From: Ganoderma boninense
Lineage: Eukaryota; Basidiomycota; Agaricomycetes; Polyporales; Polyporaceae
DNA length: 64,000 nt
NCBI GenBank assembly: GCA_002900995.3
Contig: CM035308.1
Coordinates: 1,984,001-2,048,000 of the forward strand
Direction: 5' to 3'
The notes under the pieces were generated by a model, which saw only the letters and a program-made list of their open reading frames with translations, was not told the origin of the DNA and did not search any database. The position numbers and the translations under genes were made by a program. This document shows, piece after piece, positions 10,307 through 22,236 of this stretch (position 1 is its first letter; each line of letters opens with the position of its first letter).

Positions 10307-12227
10307 TCATTCTGTATTGGTCGACAGCATCAGCACATCCAGACGCTCGGAACGACCATTGGGAACAGGGTAAATACTGATTACTTACTTCCTCGTCATA
10401 CACATCAGCGCGTGAGTTGACCATATCAAGTTCGATGACATTCGTCGGGTCGCGGCTCTAGAGATATTGTGCACCGTCAATGTTAGAATGAGCTCCAGAA
10501 GCGAACTCATGCTTGCCTTGGGAGAGACACCGAACTGGATGCTTCGGTTGGTCTCCCGCGGGGGACCGACGGGGACACCGATCGTGCCTGAACGGTTGCT
10601 CGCAGCCTGATTCAGGCTATCCTCCTCATGGACACCGCGGCCACGATGCGTGTTGCGGAAGTTGAGCATCGCGAGGAAACTATTGACGTACACCTTACTA
10701 GTAACCCAGCCGAGGACTATCCATCCTTGCGAGTGCGGCAACGCGAGGAAGATGATCAGGAAAAGGATCTGAATGACGCTGTGAATGACGAGAACAATGA
10801 GTACAGACTCCTCACTTATTCGGATAGATTGCGGGGAACGAACGTGAAGACAGTCCCACGGTTGAAACAGTACACAATGGCATTCTCGTAGAAGCCTTCC
10901 GGCTTAGCCATCCCGGGATTGCGAGATGGCTGCATGCACCAGAACATGGCTCCCACGATCACAATGTCGGCTGCGACCGCAATGCCGAGACCGATTCCGC
11001 GGAAAACTTTGACACTGTTAGTCACGATCTCGAAGAACAGATCTTGTCGTGCACTGAGAGGTGAGTCGTCAGCATCCCTCACGAAAGTTTGATTCGTACA
11101 AGCGCATACATGTTGACAATGCCGACTACACGCAGAAGGTGAGCATGAGATTAGCTACCCATTCATCAAATATTTGCCACTCACTGAGATTGAGGACTAC
11201 CGCGAAACGAGAAGCGCGGGTTAGTTACCGAAAATGTGTCGAGGAAATGTCTCATACCACCAGATACAAGCGCAAGGATGACCTTTAAAATGAGTTAGCA
11301 ACGCGGCGTGACTGGGGTAAAAGGTGAATAACTTACGATAAATACAGGTATGGGTAGCCGTTTGTTCGCGACTGACCAAAGACGGAATGCATAGTAACTA
11401 AGGACTGATAAGATCAGCGACTCGCACACGACGTGGACTAGCTCACCATTGCACAGCAACTATCAGAACGGTCTTTGAAGGCACAGCTGAGTAAAATAAG
11501 ACCGACTGAAAGACGCTTCCACTCACCGAAAGGACCTCCTCAGCCTGGCAATCATGCCCTTCAGTGAGTGATATGGCGATAGCTGCAAGAGGACTTACAA
11601 TAAATGTTCTAAAAGATGGGATTAGCATCAATGTATCGGAAGTAGAACTATGACTTACTGAGTAGTGTTGAGCTGGTTAAAAGCAGTCATGAAGTCGGTG
11701 ATAAGGTAGCGATAGGCCCTGGGGAGAGTGAATACCTTGACCACAGCAAAATGGGAAACCAGCCTACGTATGTGATACTGGAGAAAGGGAGATTACTGGG
11801 AGAGCGCACTCGAAAACCATACCAACTTACCGAGGGTTGTCGCCGCCGTGTCTATCGCCCTATTGGGATGGGCGCCCGGTAAGGAGGCTGCTTCTCAATA
11901 GCAAGCAAGACATGCATACCATAATGCGCCAACCTGGGAGGGACACAGTTTGAGATTTCATACGTCCTCGGCAGGCGAACAAGGCAGACTCACCAAGGCC
12001 TTGGTCCCCATATGGTCCGCAGGGAAGCGGGTGTAGTAGATGTACGTTTCTGATCGGGAAGAAAGCCAAAGAGGTTAAACGGGAGCGCGTATGAAGAGAA
12101 GCGACATACGGAAGAACGTGAGACCATATAGGACGACGGAGAAGATGAAGCCGATGAGGAGCACACCGAATGTGCTCGCTAGGTCATCCGAGGTGACGAC
12201 GACCGGGGTTCCTTGAGTCGAGGACAT
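10307..12227 (-). CDS. DUF6534-type seven-helix membrane protein
   Basis: Starts at 12227 (MSSTQGTPVVVTSDD), then the first helix GVLLIGFIFSVVLYGLTFF and QTYIYYTRFPADH, the hallmark opening of this large agaricomycete family. Further short exons give GALWAIDTAATTL, a CYYAFRLWSVANKRLP block at the third and fourth helices, a helix in GIGLGIAVAADIVIVGAMF, a WLVTSKVYVNSFLAMLN-like block, and a tail with NVIELDMVNSRADVYDEE. The likely stop is at 10307-10309. The family has about 300-350 residues with an intracellular C-terminal tail; its function is unknown. The gene has ten or more exons. One splice near 11740 leaves the phase unresolved, so either I missed an exon or the gene carries a lesion. 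The intron at 10458-10516 appears to use a GC donor (AAG|GCAAGC). Family call firm, exact model not. Confidence 0.75.
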
Positions 12228-12565
12228 GATAGGCAGACCAATGGCGGACGCCTGTTGTCGTGTGTTGTCGTGGGACGAGAGAAAGGTATGGTTAGAGCGG
12301 AGAAGGAGGTGGGGAGAGGGATTGCGGGAGGGAGGAGGCGAGGGAGTGAGCTGGGAGAGAGCAAGAGGTGAAGAGGGCCTGCCACGGTCGGGGAGGGGCT
12401 GTGGCAGGATTCAGGAGCGTATTTCATCCTCGGTTTGCCTTCTCCGCTCCGCCCGCTAGCCGCGAACCTATTGCCATATCGGGCCACGCTCGTCCACACA
12501 ACTCAATCACTGTGGCCCTTGCCGAGACACCCATCCCGCGCTTGCCCTCGTCCAGACTGGAATCC
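12228..12565. promoter_or_regulatory. Divergent intergenic region, DUF6534 gene / CDC123
   Basis: The two start codons are 338 bp apart in opposite directions, so this segment must hold both promoters. It is purine-rich on the plus strand at 12270-12420. No clear TATA box was found. Confidence 0.45.
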
Positions 12566-13999
12566 ATGCCTGCCCCCGTCTCTGTCCCTCCTCTCTTCCC
12601 CGCCTATGCCCCCTCTGCTATCCTAGCCTTCCAGTTTTCTAGCTGGTATCCGACATTCCGCCAGCACACCATCAAATCCACTGTCATCCGACCCCTCTTT
12701 GCCGACTTCCGAGAGTACCTCGACTCCGACGGTGTATTTGTCCCAGACGGTGCCGAAGACTTGTCAGTCCTTTGCGCATACACCTCCAATTCTGCCCCTC
12801 ATGCCACCGATCTCCGCCCTTTCACAGACCAGCCGAGAGCACCCTTTCCGACGATGACGACGAGTCTAGCGACGGACACGAGGAAGAGCCAAGGAAGTTT
12901 TCGTTTCCAGAGCTGGATACGCAGATAAGACAGGCTGTAGCGGACTATGGTGCCGTATTCCCTAAGCTCAACTTCTCGTCTCCGAGGGTGCGTACCCGTA
13001 GCTCCCTTTCTATTCCGGCATTACTACACCAGCGGTCTACGCCTCAATGCTTCCGATGAATACGGGACCTCTAAGCGAATCTCCGCTCACATACCTTCTC
13101 ACACATCGTTAGGACGCTGCATGGATGCTACCGGCATCATCACCATTGAAATGTATGTCTCCAGCCGATGTCTACTTGTTGCTCAAGTCCTCGGATTTTG
13201 TGCAACACGACCTCGACCTCGAGCTTGTCTTCGATGGTTGCGAGCCACCACACAAAACTGAGTCCTCCATTCCCTATGATCTCGAGCTCGTGTTGCGTAA
13301 ATGGTATCCCGTCGATCGTGCCAGAGAGTTGCGATGCTTCGTGCGACAAGAAGTTCTCATAGGTGAGCGGGCACTGTTTTCCGAGTGCATAGGGTCCTTT
13401 TTACGCGGTCTCTTGGTGCTGTCTAGGCATATCGCAGCGAGATCCCAACTTCTACGACTTCTGGAACGAACGTGATACCCAGCTGAAGGTTTTGGACGCC
13501 ATCGTTGCGTTTTGGGAGACCAATATCAAAGGAAAGTGGGAGCAAACACAAGGGGATTGTACGTTCCGCCCACCCATAGCACCCGCAGACAGCTATAACT
13601 GACTCCGTCGGTGTTATCCGTTGAACGCGCGAACAATCACCGTCTGTTTTAGATGTCTTTGACTTCCTCCTTACGCGCGACCTCTCACGGGGCCATATAA
13701 TCGACTTCAACCCCTATCACCCTCGCACGGACCCTTTGCTTTTCACCTATGACGAGCTACACACCATTCTACTCGCTCGCCCGGAGTCCCCGGAGCTACG
13801 TGTGGTCGACTCCCCAAGCCATCCTGCCGCGACCCGCAACGCGCCTGCTCACCAGCATAACATGATGCCGATTGAAGCATTTGCTATGAGTAGCGGACGA
13901 GACATCACGCAATTCGCGGACGCCTGGCAAGACGAGATCCGGAAAAGCATGGCTAACGAAGCCGAAGCCGAAGCCGATGAGAGTGCATCGTCAGGGTGA
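12566..13999 (+). CDS. CDC123: Cdc123/D123 family eIF2 assembly chaperone
   Basis: Exons 12566-12762, 12828-12987, 13113-13362, 13427-13558 and 13653-13999 close in phase to 361 aa. The protein begins with the family pattern [15 protein letters not shown] and an acidic loop (SDDDDESSD). The core follows: [10 protein letters not shown], then [27 protein letters not shown], a [15 protein letters not shown] block and the late [10 protein letters not shown] motif, all parts of its ATP-grasp-like fold. Cdc123 acts in the cytosol and promotes joining of eIF2 gamma with the alpha and beta subunits, so it limits translation initiation and cell-cycle entry. Length is within the usual 330-370 aa range. 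The Ala/Glu-rich tail (residues 340-361) is variable in the family. All five exons have canonical splice sites. Confidence 0.93.
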
Positions 14000-14159
14000 T
14001 AGCTTTCTCGACGTACCCCGAGCATGGTCCAGGTCCACTGGCTTCAACCCGCTTCACATGTATCCCTACAACACTCGTCATGTATCAACTACCAATTCCT
14101 ACACATAAGTATCCCTGTCACACGGCATCCGCTGCTCCCTTCACCCCTCCTCTCCGCCT

Positions 14160-16876
14160 TCAACAGATCTTGAGCTGTGCAACGCTCGGATCGTGGTCGC
14201 TCGCGCGCACCGATAACGACGCAGCCCAGTTATTAACGTGCACATGCTCGACGGCGATGCCCCCGCGCGCTGCGATCGCGGACGACACGAACATGTGGTC
14301 CAGCTGCTCCGCGTTCTGGTCGAAAAGATAGGTGTAGCGCTCGACGTCCGGGATGTTGGCGGCCACGTCGACCTCGGTGAGCAGCCCGTCAAACGCGGCG
14401 AAGACGGAGCGCGTCTGCGTGTACTCGTTGCAATCGCCGGCAACGATGATGTTCGCGTTCGGGTCGAGCTTCAGGAGGCTTTTCACGAAGGTCTGGAAGG
14501 AAGGGGAAAGGCCGTTATCAGCACCAGGCACGTTTCTCCATCATCCGTTTGGCGAGGTTGATCGTTTGAGGCGCAGGTGTCTACGAAATGTATGTATGAC
14601 GCGAAATGTATGTATGCCTGTATGGACCCAGCGGATGCGCAGGCGAGTTTAGAATTCACCAAGCCCTGACGCGGACGACCGATGCCGACAGCCCCTCGGA
14701 GTCGCAGTGCATCCTGCCGCGGCATTGCCCAGCCGTCGGGAGATGCATAGCCGTCGTGTTTTGGTCTCCCGATTCAAAGCTGGGCGGACTGAAGCCGTCT
14801 TATGGCCCCGCGCACGCTCGCGCTTCGAGCGGAGGCGCGTCCTTTGATGCTCTTTGATCTCGGCATTCACAAGACATCATGGCGTCGGGGCCAGCACCCG
14901 GATCGGGGCCCAATAGATGGCGAAAGCGACTCACCGCGACGGTCTTGACCTGGCTCGTCCGCTGGTCCACCCCGGCATTGATCGGGGGACGGGCGTCGCC
15001 TTGCGTGGACGTCCCTCCGAGCTTGGCTGTCAGGTGGAGGTTGACCGTGAAGAAGCGCGCTCCGGAGGGTGTCTCCCAGTGCGCCACGAGCGGCTTGCGG
15101 CTCGCGTTCCACGCGGCGTTCGTCGGATCGATGCGGCCGGGGTTGAAGCTGCGCGCGAGGAGCCGGTAGTCAGTACATGCCAGTGTGGGCGTGCGTTGGC
15201 CCGTCTTGAGATGACGGACTGGACAGGCACGAAGAGGTAGGAAGCTCACGTCAACATGACGCCATCTGTTGACTTCTTGGGCTTGGTTGCGTCGAGTGCG
15301 CCGCCTGCAGGAGAGCCTGGGACGAGGCTGAACTTAGTTGTGTTGAACCTGCGAGCGTCGAAGTTGATGTCAGAGCTCAGGTAGACAGCTGGTGCACGAG
15401 GTTGTGGAGACTTACAGGTAAGCAACGCGGATGTTGCCTCCGGGTTGGCCGCCGTCCTGGTCATTCACAGGCGAAATCTCGGTGAAGTTGTACACTGCGC
15501 TCGCGTTGCCTGCGCTTTGGACCGCGTTCGAGAGGTTCGTGAGCGTCAAGTTCGCGATGACGACACCGTCGTCGGTGGGCCCGGAGTTGTCTTGAACCTC
15601 CTGTACGAACATGATGTCAGGGGTGTTGAGGAAGTTTGCAATGTGGTTTGCGACAGTGGGCATGTGAGATGAATTGGGGGCCATGTTCTCGATCTATAGC
15701 CAATACGATAGTAGGGTGAGTGTCTATGCCCATGAAGAAGGAAGATATATGCGTACGTTGTAGTCGCCGAGAGTGATAGTACACTCGTCATCGCTTGGGA
15801 CGATCGTCGCGGGCGGGATGACGGAGCTCGGCGTCGAAACGACCTTCGGTGCCGTGAATGGCACAAGATAATAGAAGCCAAACCTTCCAGGAGGAGTAAG
15901 CTTCTCTCATCTGGTGCATTAAACCATTGAGCTTACTGATAAACAACGACACCAGTAATGTCCGAGAATTGCATGCCAAGCGAGACAGTGGGATTTTTCG
16001 TGCCGTCGAGTGGTGAACCAATGATGATCGTCTCCGGGTTTGCATCCGGGACATTGTCCGGCCCTATACATATTCTCAGTCGAACTACAGAATGCGAATG
16101 TGCATGGGGCCGCATACCAATGGTAATAGTTAGGCCGCCGCGGCTGTTCTGTCCCGTAACATTCCAGTCGCCGTAAACCCAGAACTCGCCGAACGAGTTT
16201 GCGAAATCCGTGGCCGTGGGACTTGGAACTGTCACAAGCTGCCCCTCCAGACTCTTCCAGAAGTCCATCCCGTACTTGGTCGGGTTGAGCTTGTGGTCCT
16301 CCACCTCGATCTGGCTCCGGTTGCCAGGAACGGACAACCACCCGTCATTTCCTCTATCAAGCCCGGAGAGCCTTTGAGTAGGAGGGCTGCGATCCTGGCC
16401 AAGGACGAGGGGAGCGACCGTGTTGTTGGTCGAGAGGATAGTGATGTTGGTAGGCGACTCGAGCTCGGTGGCGAAGAGGTAGCTCGGGTTGCTGGTCGAG
16501 CGGAAGTCGGCGACCTTGCCTGAGAGCGAAATGAGGTCTCCGACGGCGACGCTGGCGAGGATCGTCTTCGACGTCGTGAAAACGTTCAGGCCATTCGAAA
16601 TGGCGACATTCTTTCCCCGCGCCTCTTGGATCCAGAATCCGGAGGTGCCCTGCATAAAACCGCATTTGTTGTTTTCTATTGGCCAACGGTGCCTGTGTGG
16701 AAGTTACTGTATGAACGCCGCACCTTGGCCGTGACTGTCGCAGTAAGATTCGAGACCGTTTGCCCTGAGAGCGTGGACACCCACGAGGCGCCCTGAATGT
16801 CAGCGATGCTTACCGCGCACGCTACCTGCTGCAGCGTCGCCAGGAAAGCTCCTTTGAGGAAGGCGTTGAAGACCAT
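14160..16876 (-). CDS. Secreted endonuclease/exonuclease/phosphatase-family nuclease (ExeM/NucH-like)
   Basis: Minus-strand exons 16724-16876, 16118-16649, 15937-16063, 15757-15883, 15416-15693, 15250-15348, 14935-15148 and 14160-14492 join in phase to 620 aa. The first ~23 residues form a signal peptide (MVFNAFLKGAFLATLQQ...). Residues ~25-230 resemble the OB-like domain of bacterial extracellular nucleases (GFWIQEARGKN, ASVAVGDLISLSGKVADF). A DNase I-like catalytic domain follows: LGDYNIENM, the metal-binding Glu in IMFVQEVQDN, the H-x-T segment VNLHLTAKLGG, the D-x-N pair in IVAGDCNEYTQT, and the terminal RASDHDPSVAQL with the catalytic Asp-His. It should cleave extracellular DNA using divalent metal, perhaps for phosphate scavenging (inference). 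The seventh intron (14493-14934) is 442 bp, far longer than the others; otherwise the model is clean. Confidence 0.9.
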
Positions 16877-17705
16877 CGCAAACACGGGAGTGACTGGGAA
16901 GAGGCACCACGCGCGGTCCAGCAAAGTGTCGGCGTGGACTTGGGGGCCGGTGCATGGCCTTAATCGTGACGCGTACTTATACTGCTCATACTTGCTGGAC
17001 TTGCACATGCCTTCCATGACGATCGTGTCGCACGCAGGAACCCAGGGCTGAACGACGCGACAAACGTGGGACCAATGACCAGCGGACGATAGTTCTTCGC
17101 CATGTGGACAAGGGAGCAGCCGGCGGGAAGCCTCGTCGGAAGTTCGCAAGGTCCGTCAATGCGTCAACGACCGTCAAAACGTTCGGGCTTGCGCCCAGTG
17201 CTCCAGCCTGCCAGGTGCTGTCAACTTGGGCCACCTGGAGGATACGCGTGCCCAATTTCTTGTGGACGCGTTTCCAACGTGCATCCCATTTGTCAATTGT
17301 ATGGAGTGTTGGGGGACCCAGACCACAATCACCTACCGTTAAGCCCTGGGCCGCCAGGAACGTACCTGAGGAACCTTTGATGCCGCCAAGATTATCAGAA
17401 CAACAAGAGGGTGCGATAAGACAAGCAGACTCGCGCATATATGAGGGTTGGGCACAGGTTGGGCAAGAAGACGTCCTCCACATGAGTGTGGTTCATGTTC
17501 AACGTTCAACTTCGGATATCAGGCTCGCTGATCGTGGGCAATGGAGGTGGCACTGCCGCCCGCTGTGCGTCTACTCAAACGCCCAGGGCACTGCAGCGAC
17601 TCGGAGCCGCCATCAACGGTGTGCTCTCCAGCAGTCTCAGACATCCTCTTGGGCAACCACTTGCAAGCCACCGTCGATATCTCACTGCTAGTTACGATCG
17701 CAGGA
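16877..17705. other. Upstream region of nuclease and DUF952 genes
   Basis: 829 bp between two divergently oriented genes. Open frames on both strands (16986-17483 minus, 17104-17691 plus) give no family resemblance and no usable splice logic. I see nothing else supportable; both promoters are expected here. Confidence 0.4.
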
Positions 17706-18118
17706 ATGGCGACCACGACAGAGTATCCCCTCCCAACTTTTGTCTACAAGATCCTATCGGCCGCCCCCCCTCGCCCATCCCCGCAGCGCTGCCGTTGAGC
17801 GACCTCGACCGCCAAGACGGGTTCATTCACCTCTCGGACGCCTCCCAAATCCCGATCACCGCATCGCTCTTCTTCACGTCTAACACCGAGCTCTGGCTGC
17901 TCAAGCTCGACACGCGCAAGACGATCGCAGCGGGAGGGGTTTATCGCTGGAACAGGGAACTGCCTGGTTGCCCCCATCTCTACTCGCAGACGGACGGCGA
18001 GTGGATAGACCTGGGCAGCGAGAATGTGGCCAGTTCGGCTTCGGTGGCAAGACAGGAGGGCCAGGCGTGGGAGGACGCCTTCCTAAGCCTAAAGGAATCC
18101 GGTTGGCTCGTCGACTAG
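17706..18118 (+). CDS. DUF952 domain protein, frame interrupted at a C7 run
   Basis: The product begins MATTTEYPLPTFVYKIL and, in the next frame, continues LPLSDLDRQDGFIHLSDASQ and on to ESGWLVD at the TAG. DUF952 proteins are ~115-140 aa cytosolic proteins of unknown biochemistry with exactly this opening (YKI... then DGFIHLS). The two halves are out of register by one base, and the switch falls on seven consecutive C at 17764-17770. Eight C (or five) would restore the frame. An intron is a poor explanation because it would have to remove the conserved YKI segment. This is either a sequencing or assembly error in a homopolymer or a real inactivating indel. I favour error because the rest is intact. 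Confidence 0.75.
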
Positions 18119-20643
18119 TGATGTCACTTGGCGGTCGTTGGGTAGTTGCGGTGGCTAGTGACAAGTGAGTCTCTGTCTGGCCATGATGTCAGTTGGCACT
18201 GGCTCCGTCCTGGGATGCACCGAACCTGACGAACTAGGTATGCGTCCTCTTGTGAGATGCAGGGCTTGCACATGTTATTCATGCGGTCTCCTGGAGCTGG
18301 TTACTTGTGAGCTCATCCCCTCCCTACTGCTCCTGTGGAGCGCACTCTGACGTTCATGCAACAGGATTGAGTCCGCGCCTCATGTCTCAGGTGTGTCTTT
18401 TGACGCATTTCTATCGCCCCGCGCTTCTGATGAACAAGGCTTGGGTTCCGTTTATCCAGGGTCTAAACCGAGATGATGCATTCAACAGCATCGCGCTGAT
18501 AACGGCAGTGTATAATTCAATGGATGGGGATTGCGGGGCCCGATGGTGCAAGCCCGTACAGTCTAGAATCGGCCGACGGGTTCAGCTGCATCGAAGCATA
18601 TATTCTGAACATAGCGAGGAGTGTATAGGCGTTGGTGCGGTACTATTCGTAAGTCCGTCCACCCCCGCGCACTAACGTTTCTTGTCTAGTGTGCCGTGGA
18701 GTGCTTAAGCATGAAGTGCTTGGTTAGCATGTCAGCCATGAAGGATACAGAGGCTCTCTCGGACCTTCTGACTCGGAGCGCTCCATGCCCGACTCAGCAT
18801 CTCTCAGCATGGGAGGGGAGGCATCGCCAGACCCTGACGTATTGAAACTTGTTGAAACGGTCGTGACGGTGAGTCGGACATCGAATGCTTCTCTGTCGTA
18901 CGAGCGCACGGACACGTACTTACGTCACCTCCTGCCCCAGCGGGGCACTGGTGTACGTGCGTTTAATGGACGGCAGCCTCATGCCGATGCAAATTATAGC
19001 AGCGAGGGAATTTCGAAGGGGCGTGCTGCGGGTAAAGGAAGTCCTAAAAATTGAGACAACCCGGCCGACGCAAGTACGAGAAGACGCAGTACGCCGATGC
19101 GCTGGTTGCCAGGCTCTATGTTTCGTGCTGACATACGGCCAAGAATCGTATCAGCGCTGCTGTCTTTGAGGCCGTCGCGCGCAGCATAGTTGATTCTCCG
19201 CGTGCGGGCTGGTTCAAGGGAGGATGAAGCATGGCCGCCGGCTCATTTATGTCAATTGGATTGAATTGACTGATTATCTTGGTATTCGTGGCATGTCTTC
19301 CATCCTTCAATCCGGGCTTATCGTTCTGTTAGAAAACTTTCAACAGAGATGGAGTCGCCTGTTGGATTCGAAGTAAATCACAGTTAGCGAGGTCTTCCCA
19401 CGTTCGGCATGGCGGCAAACCCCGGCCAAGATTGGACTGGGATGATGGCCTTCAATGGTTCACCGACCACGGTCACGGCCGTGGGTGGGTCAGACTATGT
19501 GGGCTGAACTTGGTTGAGCGATGACGGGAACGCATATAGTGCGGTACCTTGGCTCTCCGCCTGGCCTGGCTGATGCAGCACAGGTGGACGGCGCCCGTCA
19601 CCTGTTGGAAAGATGAACGGGTGTACATGTTGGGAAGATGGGATGTGAAAGAAGAACTTGAAGTGCCCCATCCCGATGACACATTTCGTACACAACTAAA
19701 TGCCACAACAAACGAGAAGGACCATGTGCGCGTTGTGTAGCCCAGTCTGCGCGAGTCATGCCACCTAACGAGTAGCACGAGAACATTTTGATCCCGGAGT
19801 GGAAGGCGTTCCGTAGCAGCGAGGGCGGATCTTGCGGTGGTGATGGGTGGGAGAAGACGGGCGTGCCTGACGAGGCTTAGGTAGTCCGATGGCCCTGGAT
19901 CTGGGCCCACGCGGCAGCCTGCGGCAGCGTGGGCATCGAAGGAATCTCAGTCAGGTGTCTGGGCGTCCGCATTTACCGTGCAGACTTGGGATACGGCGGG
20001 CGGATGTTGGGGCAGCGTCGAGGGCGAGGAGGGAGCGTCGTTGGGGGAGGGCGGCGAAAGCCCTTGCTCGGAAGGCGAAAGAAGGCGATCGGTTCGGTGC
20101 TCAGAGCGGATGGTCGAGTTCCCAGAGCTATCTCCGGACCGCGCGGGGAGTCGAGGCTGGGCGCGGAAGGCGCGTGCTGGGCGCTGTGGAGGGTGCGTGG
20201 ACGCAGGCGACTGGTGGACGGTGCTGGGGCGGGGGCAGCGGGAGGGCCGGAGAGGACGAAAGAGCCATGCTCGGTCGCCGGACGGGCGGTGGACGTCTGG
20301 ACGGTCGGGGACGGCGGAGGGCGTGAGGAGGAGGGGGTGATGAACTCTCCCAGGGTGGGCATTTGTGTTGATGTCGCCGTTTGGCGAGCGGCAGAGCTGG
20401 CCTTGGGCTGCCATCACCGTCCCGTCCCTTCTCTCTGCTCCTGCCTCTGCAGCCCGCCCCTCCCCTCCCCCAGCCCGTCCACTCCAGACGTCTTCCTCCT
20501 CCCCGAGGGCGCCGCTCTCCCTGCCCGCCCCGCCCCAGATAATGCCATTTTTGCCGCCATCCGTGCCCTAATCAGCCGTTTTCCACACCCTTCTCACGAC
20601 ACCACCTTGCCTTCTCCCTTCCATCCTCATCCTCTTCCGGCCT
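18119..20643. other. 2.5 kb without a supported gene
   Basis: The left half holds only short frames. Positions 19920-20640 are GC- and then C-rich. A minus-strand frame at 19973-20362 (129 codons, Ser/Pro/Thr-rich, starting MPTLGEFITP) could be a small disordered protein divergent from the next gene, but composition alone explains it. The last ~250 bases are C/T-rich, as in fungal promoters. Confidence 0.35.
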
Positions 20644-22236
20644 ATGTCCGCGTCCTCAAGTCGCCATGCGCCGTCCCTGCCTCTCCCGACCTCTCCCCCG
20701 GTCCAGGTCCAGCACGGCGTGAAGCGTAGGCGTTCTCGCAGCTCGCCCTACGTCCACAACGCAAGGGACACCAGCATCGCTGATCAGGCTGCCATTGGTG
20801 CGTTTTCTTCTATTTCTTTTCCCTATCTCCATCTCAACGCCCAACCCTCCTTCCAATAAACCTCGTCCCCGATTCTGGTGCCCTCCTCCTACCCAACCCG
20901 GGTCTGTCCTGTGGGTATCCGGGTATCCATGTTGGGCCATCGCAGACGAAGCTGCTACGAGGTGTCAGCTCGAATCCGCCAATGATGTAATTTCTTGCTT
21001 CCCCAACACGTCAACCGTCTTTGCCCAAGATGAGTGGGCGACATTTGTCTGTACGTCTCTTCTTCCAGTTTTCTCCCGAGCTTCCCCGAGTTCAACCGCG
21101 TATGTCGCGTGTAGGGAACAGCAGACTCCCCCAGTGGGCCCAGACAAACCTGGTCAACATCTATCTCTTCCAGGCCGACTCGGGCGATCAGGTTGCAAAC
21201 CAGATGAACGTCACCAATCCTTCTGGCAGAGCTGGGCAAGTGCACTTCCAAATCAACGACACTTGGTGGGGCCCGCGAGGGAGCAATTGGGACGGCCACA
21301 ACCAATCGTTTCCGTTCTACTTTCTCATCACCCGCAACGACAAGTCAATATCCAACACGGACATTCCCCAGGCCACCTTCACCGCTGTCCGTGAGTACCG
21401 TCTGCTCTCGTCCGCGTTTGCCGAGTTATGAAACATGATACACAGAGACGACGTTTGCAAGCTCCGTCCTCGCTTCCATGAGCTCGGCCTCCGCTGCCTC
21501 TGCTTCCTCTGCGTCAGCTGCCTCCGCCTCTGCTGCCTCCGCTTCTGCCGCACTGACTTCCATAACACTCACGGCTACTCCCAGTCCCGGCTCGTCAACC
21601 GACTCTCGCAACGGTCCGACCGCCACGGGTGCTGTCCAGGCAGATGCTGGCTCGTCATCGTTCCCTAAGTGGGCGATTGCTGTTATCGTGGTGTTGGGCT
21701 TCCTCGCACTCGTTGCTTTCGGCATTCTTGCGTTTTACATCATGCGGCGCCTGCGCCAGCGACGTAATGGCAACCTGTCCCACCGTAACTCCATGGGCTC
21801 TTCCACACCGATGATGTCGAATGTCGAACGGGGTGGCCCCACATCGCCTGTTCTCGGACCGGCGGCGCTTGCGGCAGCGGGTGCTGCAGGAGGGACATAC
21901 AGTGACAGGCCACCATCCCCTGGTGGAGGACATGACGGGGCGTCGATGATCTCGCGGACAAGTGACACCGGACCATTCTCAGGCGCTGATGCGGCGATCA
22001 TGGCGAACGCTTTCCGACAAGCCCTCCGGAAACCCGACTTTGCGGACACGCCTGTCGAGGACCCAGACGAGATGATAGCACAGGCGCATCAGTCACGTAC
22101 AGAACTGTTGAACCAGGAGCTTGCCGAGGAAGGTCGGGACATTCGGAGTGTGGGTTCTTCTAGAGGTGTACGCGTCGAAACTCTCAGCAGCGAGGACGGG
22201 AACGATACAGCAACGGTGCAGGACCACATGCATTAG
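20644..22236 (+). CDS. Single-pass membrane protein with Ala/Ser-rich stalk
   Basis: Exons 20644-20797, 20946-21050, 21115-21390 and 21446-22236 give 441 aa. An extracellular-type domain (about residues 55-180) contains VFAQDEWATFVWNSRLPQW, NLVNIYLFQADSG and QINDTWWGPRG. A low-complexity stalk of repeated Ala-Ser codons follows (genomic 21478-21560), then one hydrophobic helix (WAIAVIVVLGFLALVAFGIL) with a basic RRLRQRR stop-transfer. The ~190-residue tail is rich in Ser, Gly and Pro. This layout (ectodomain, Ser/Ala stalk, one helix, cytosolic tail) recurs in basidiomycete surface proteins of unknown function and recalls Mid2-like wall sensors. I see no classic signal peptide after the chosen ATG. 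The first exon encodes a basic, Ser-rich N-terminus, so the true start may differ. Splice phases all close. Confidence 0.75.

Noticed and set aside
11700..11800. 17-nt GT-AG span (GTATTC...CCCCAG) in the DUF6534 gene as an intron
   Set aside because: Too short to splice, and the span reads through in frame.
16986..17483. 165-codon minus-strand frame upstream of the nuclease
   Set aside because: No family resemblance; lies where both flanking promoters are expected.
19929..20729. 266-codon plus-strand frame overlapping the membrane-protein start
   Set aside because: Arg/Gly-rich then Pro/Ser-rich composition without motif; does not connect in phase to the membrane-protein exons.
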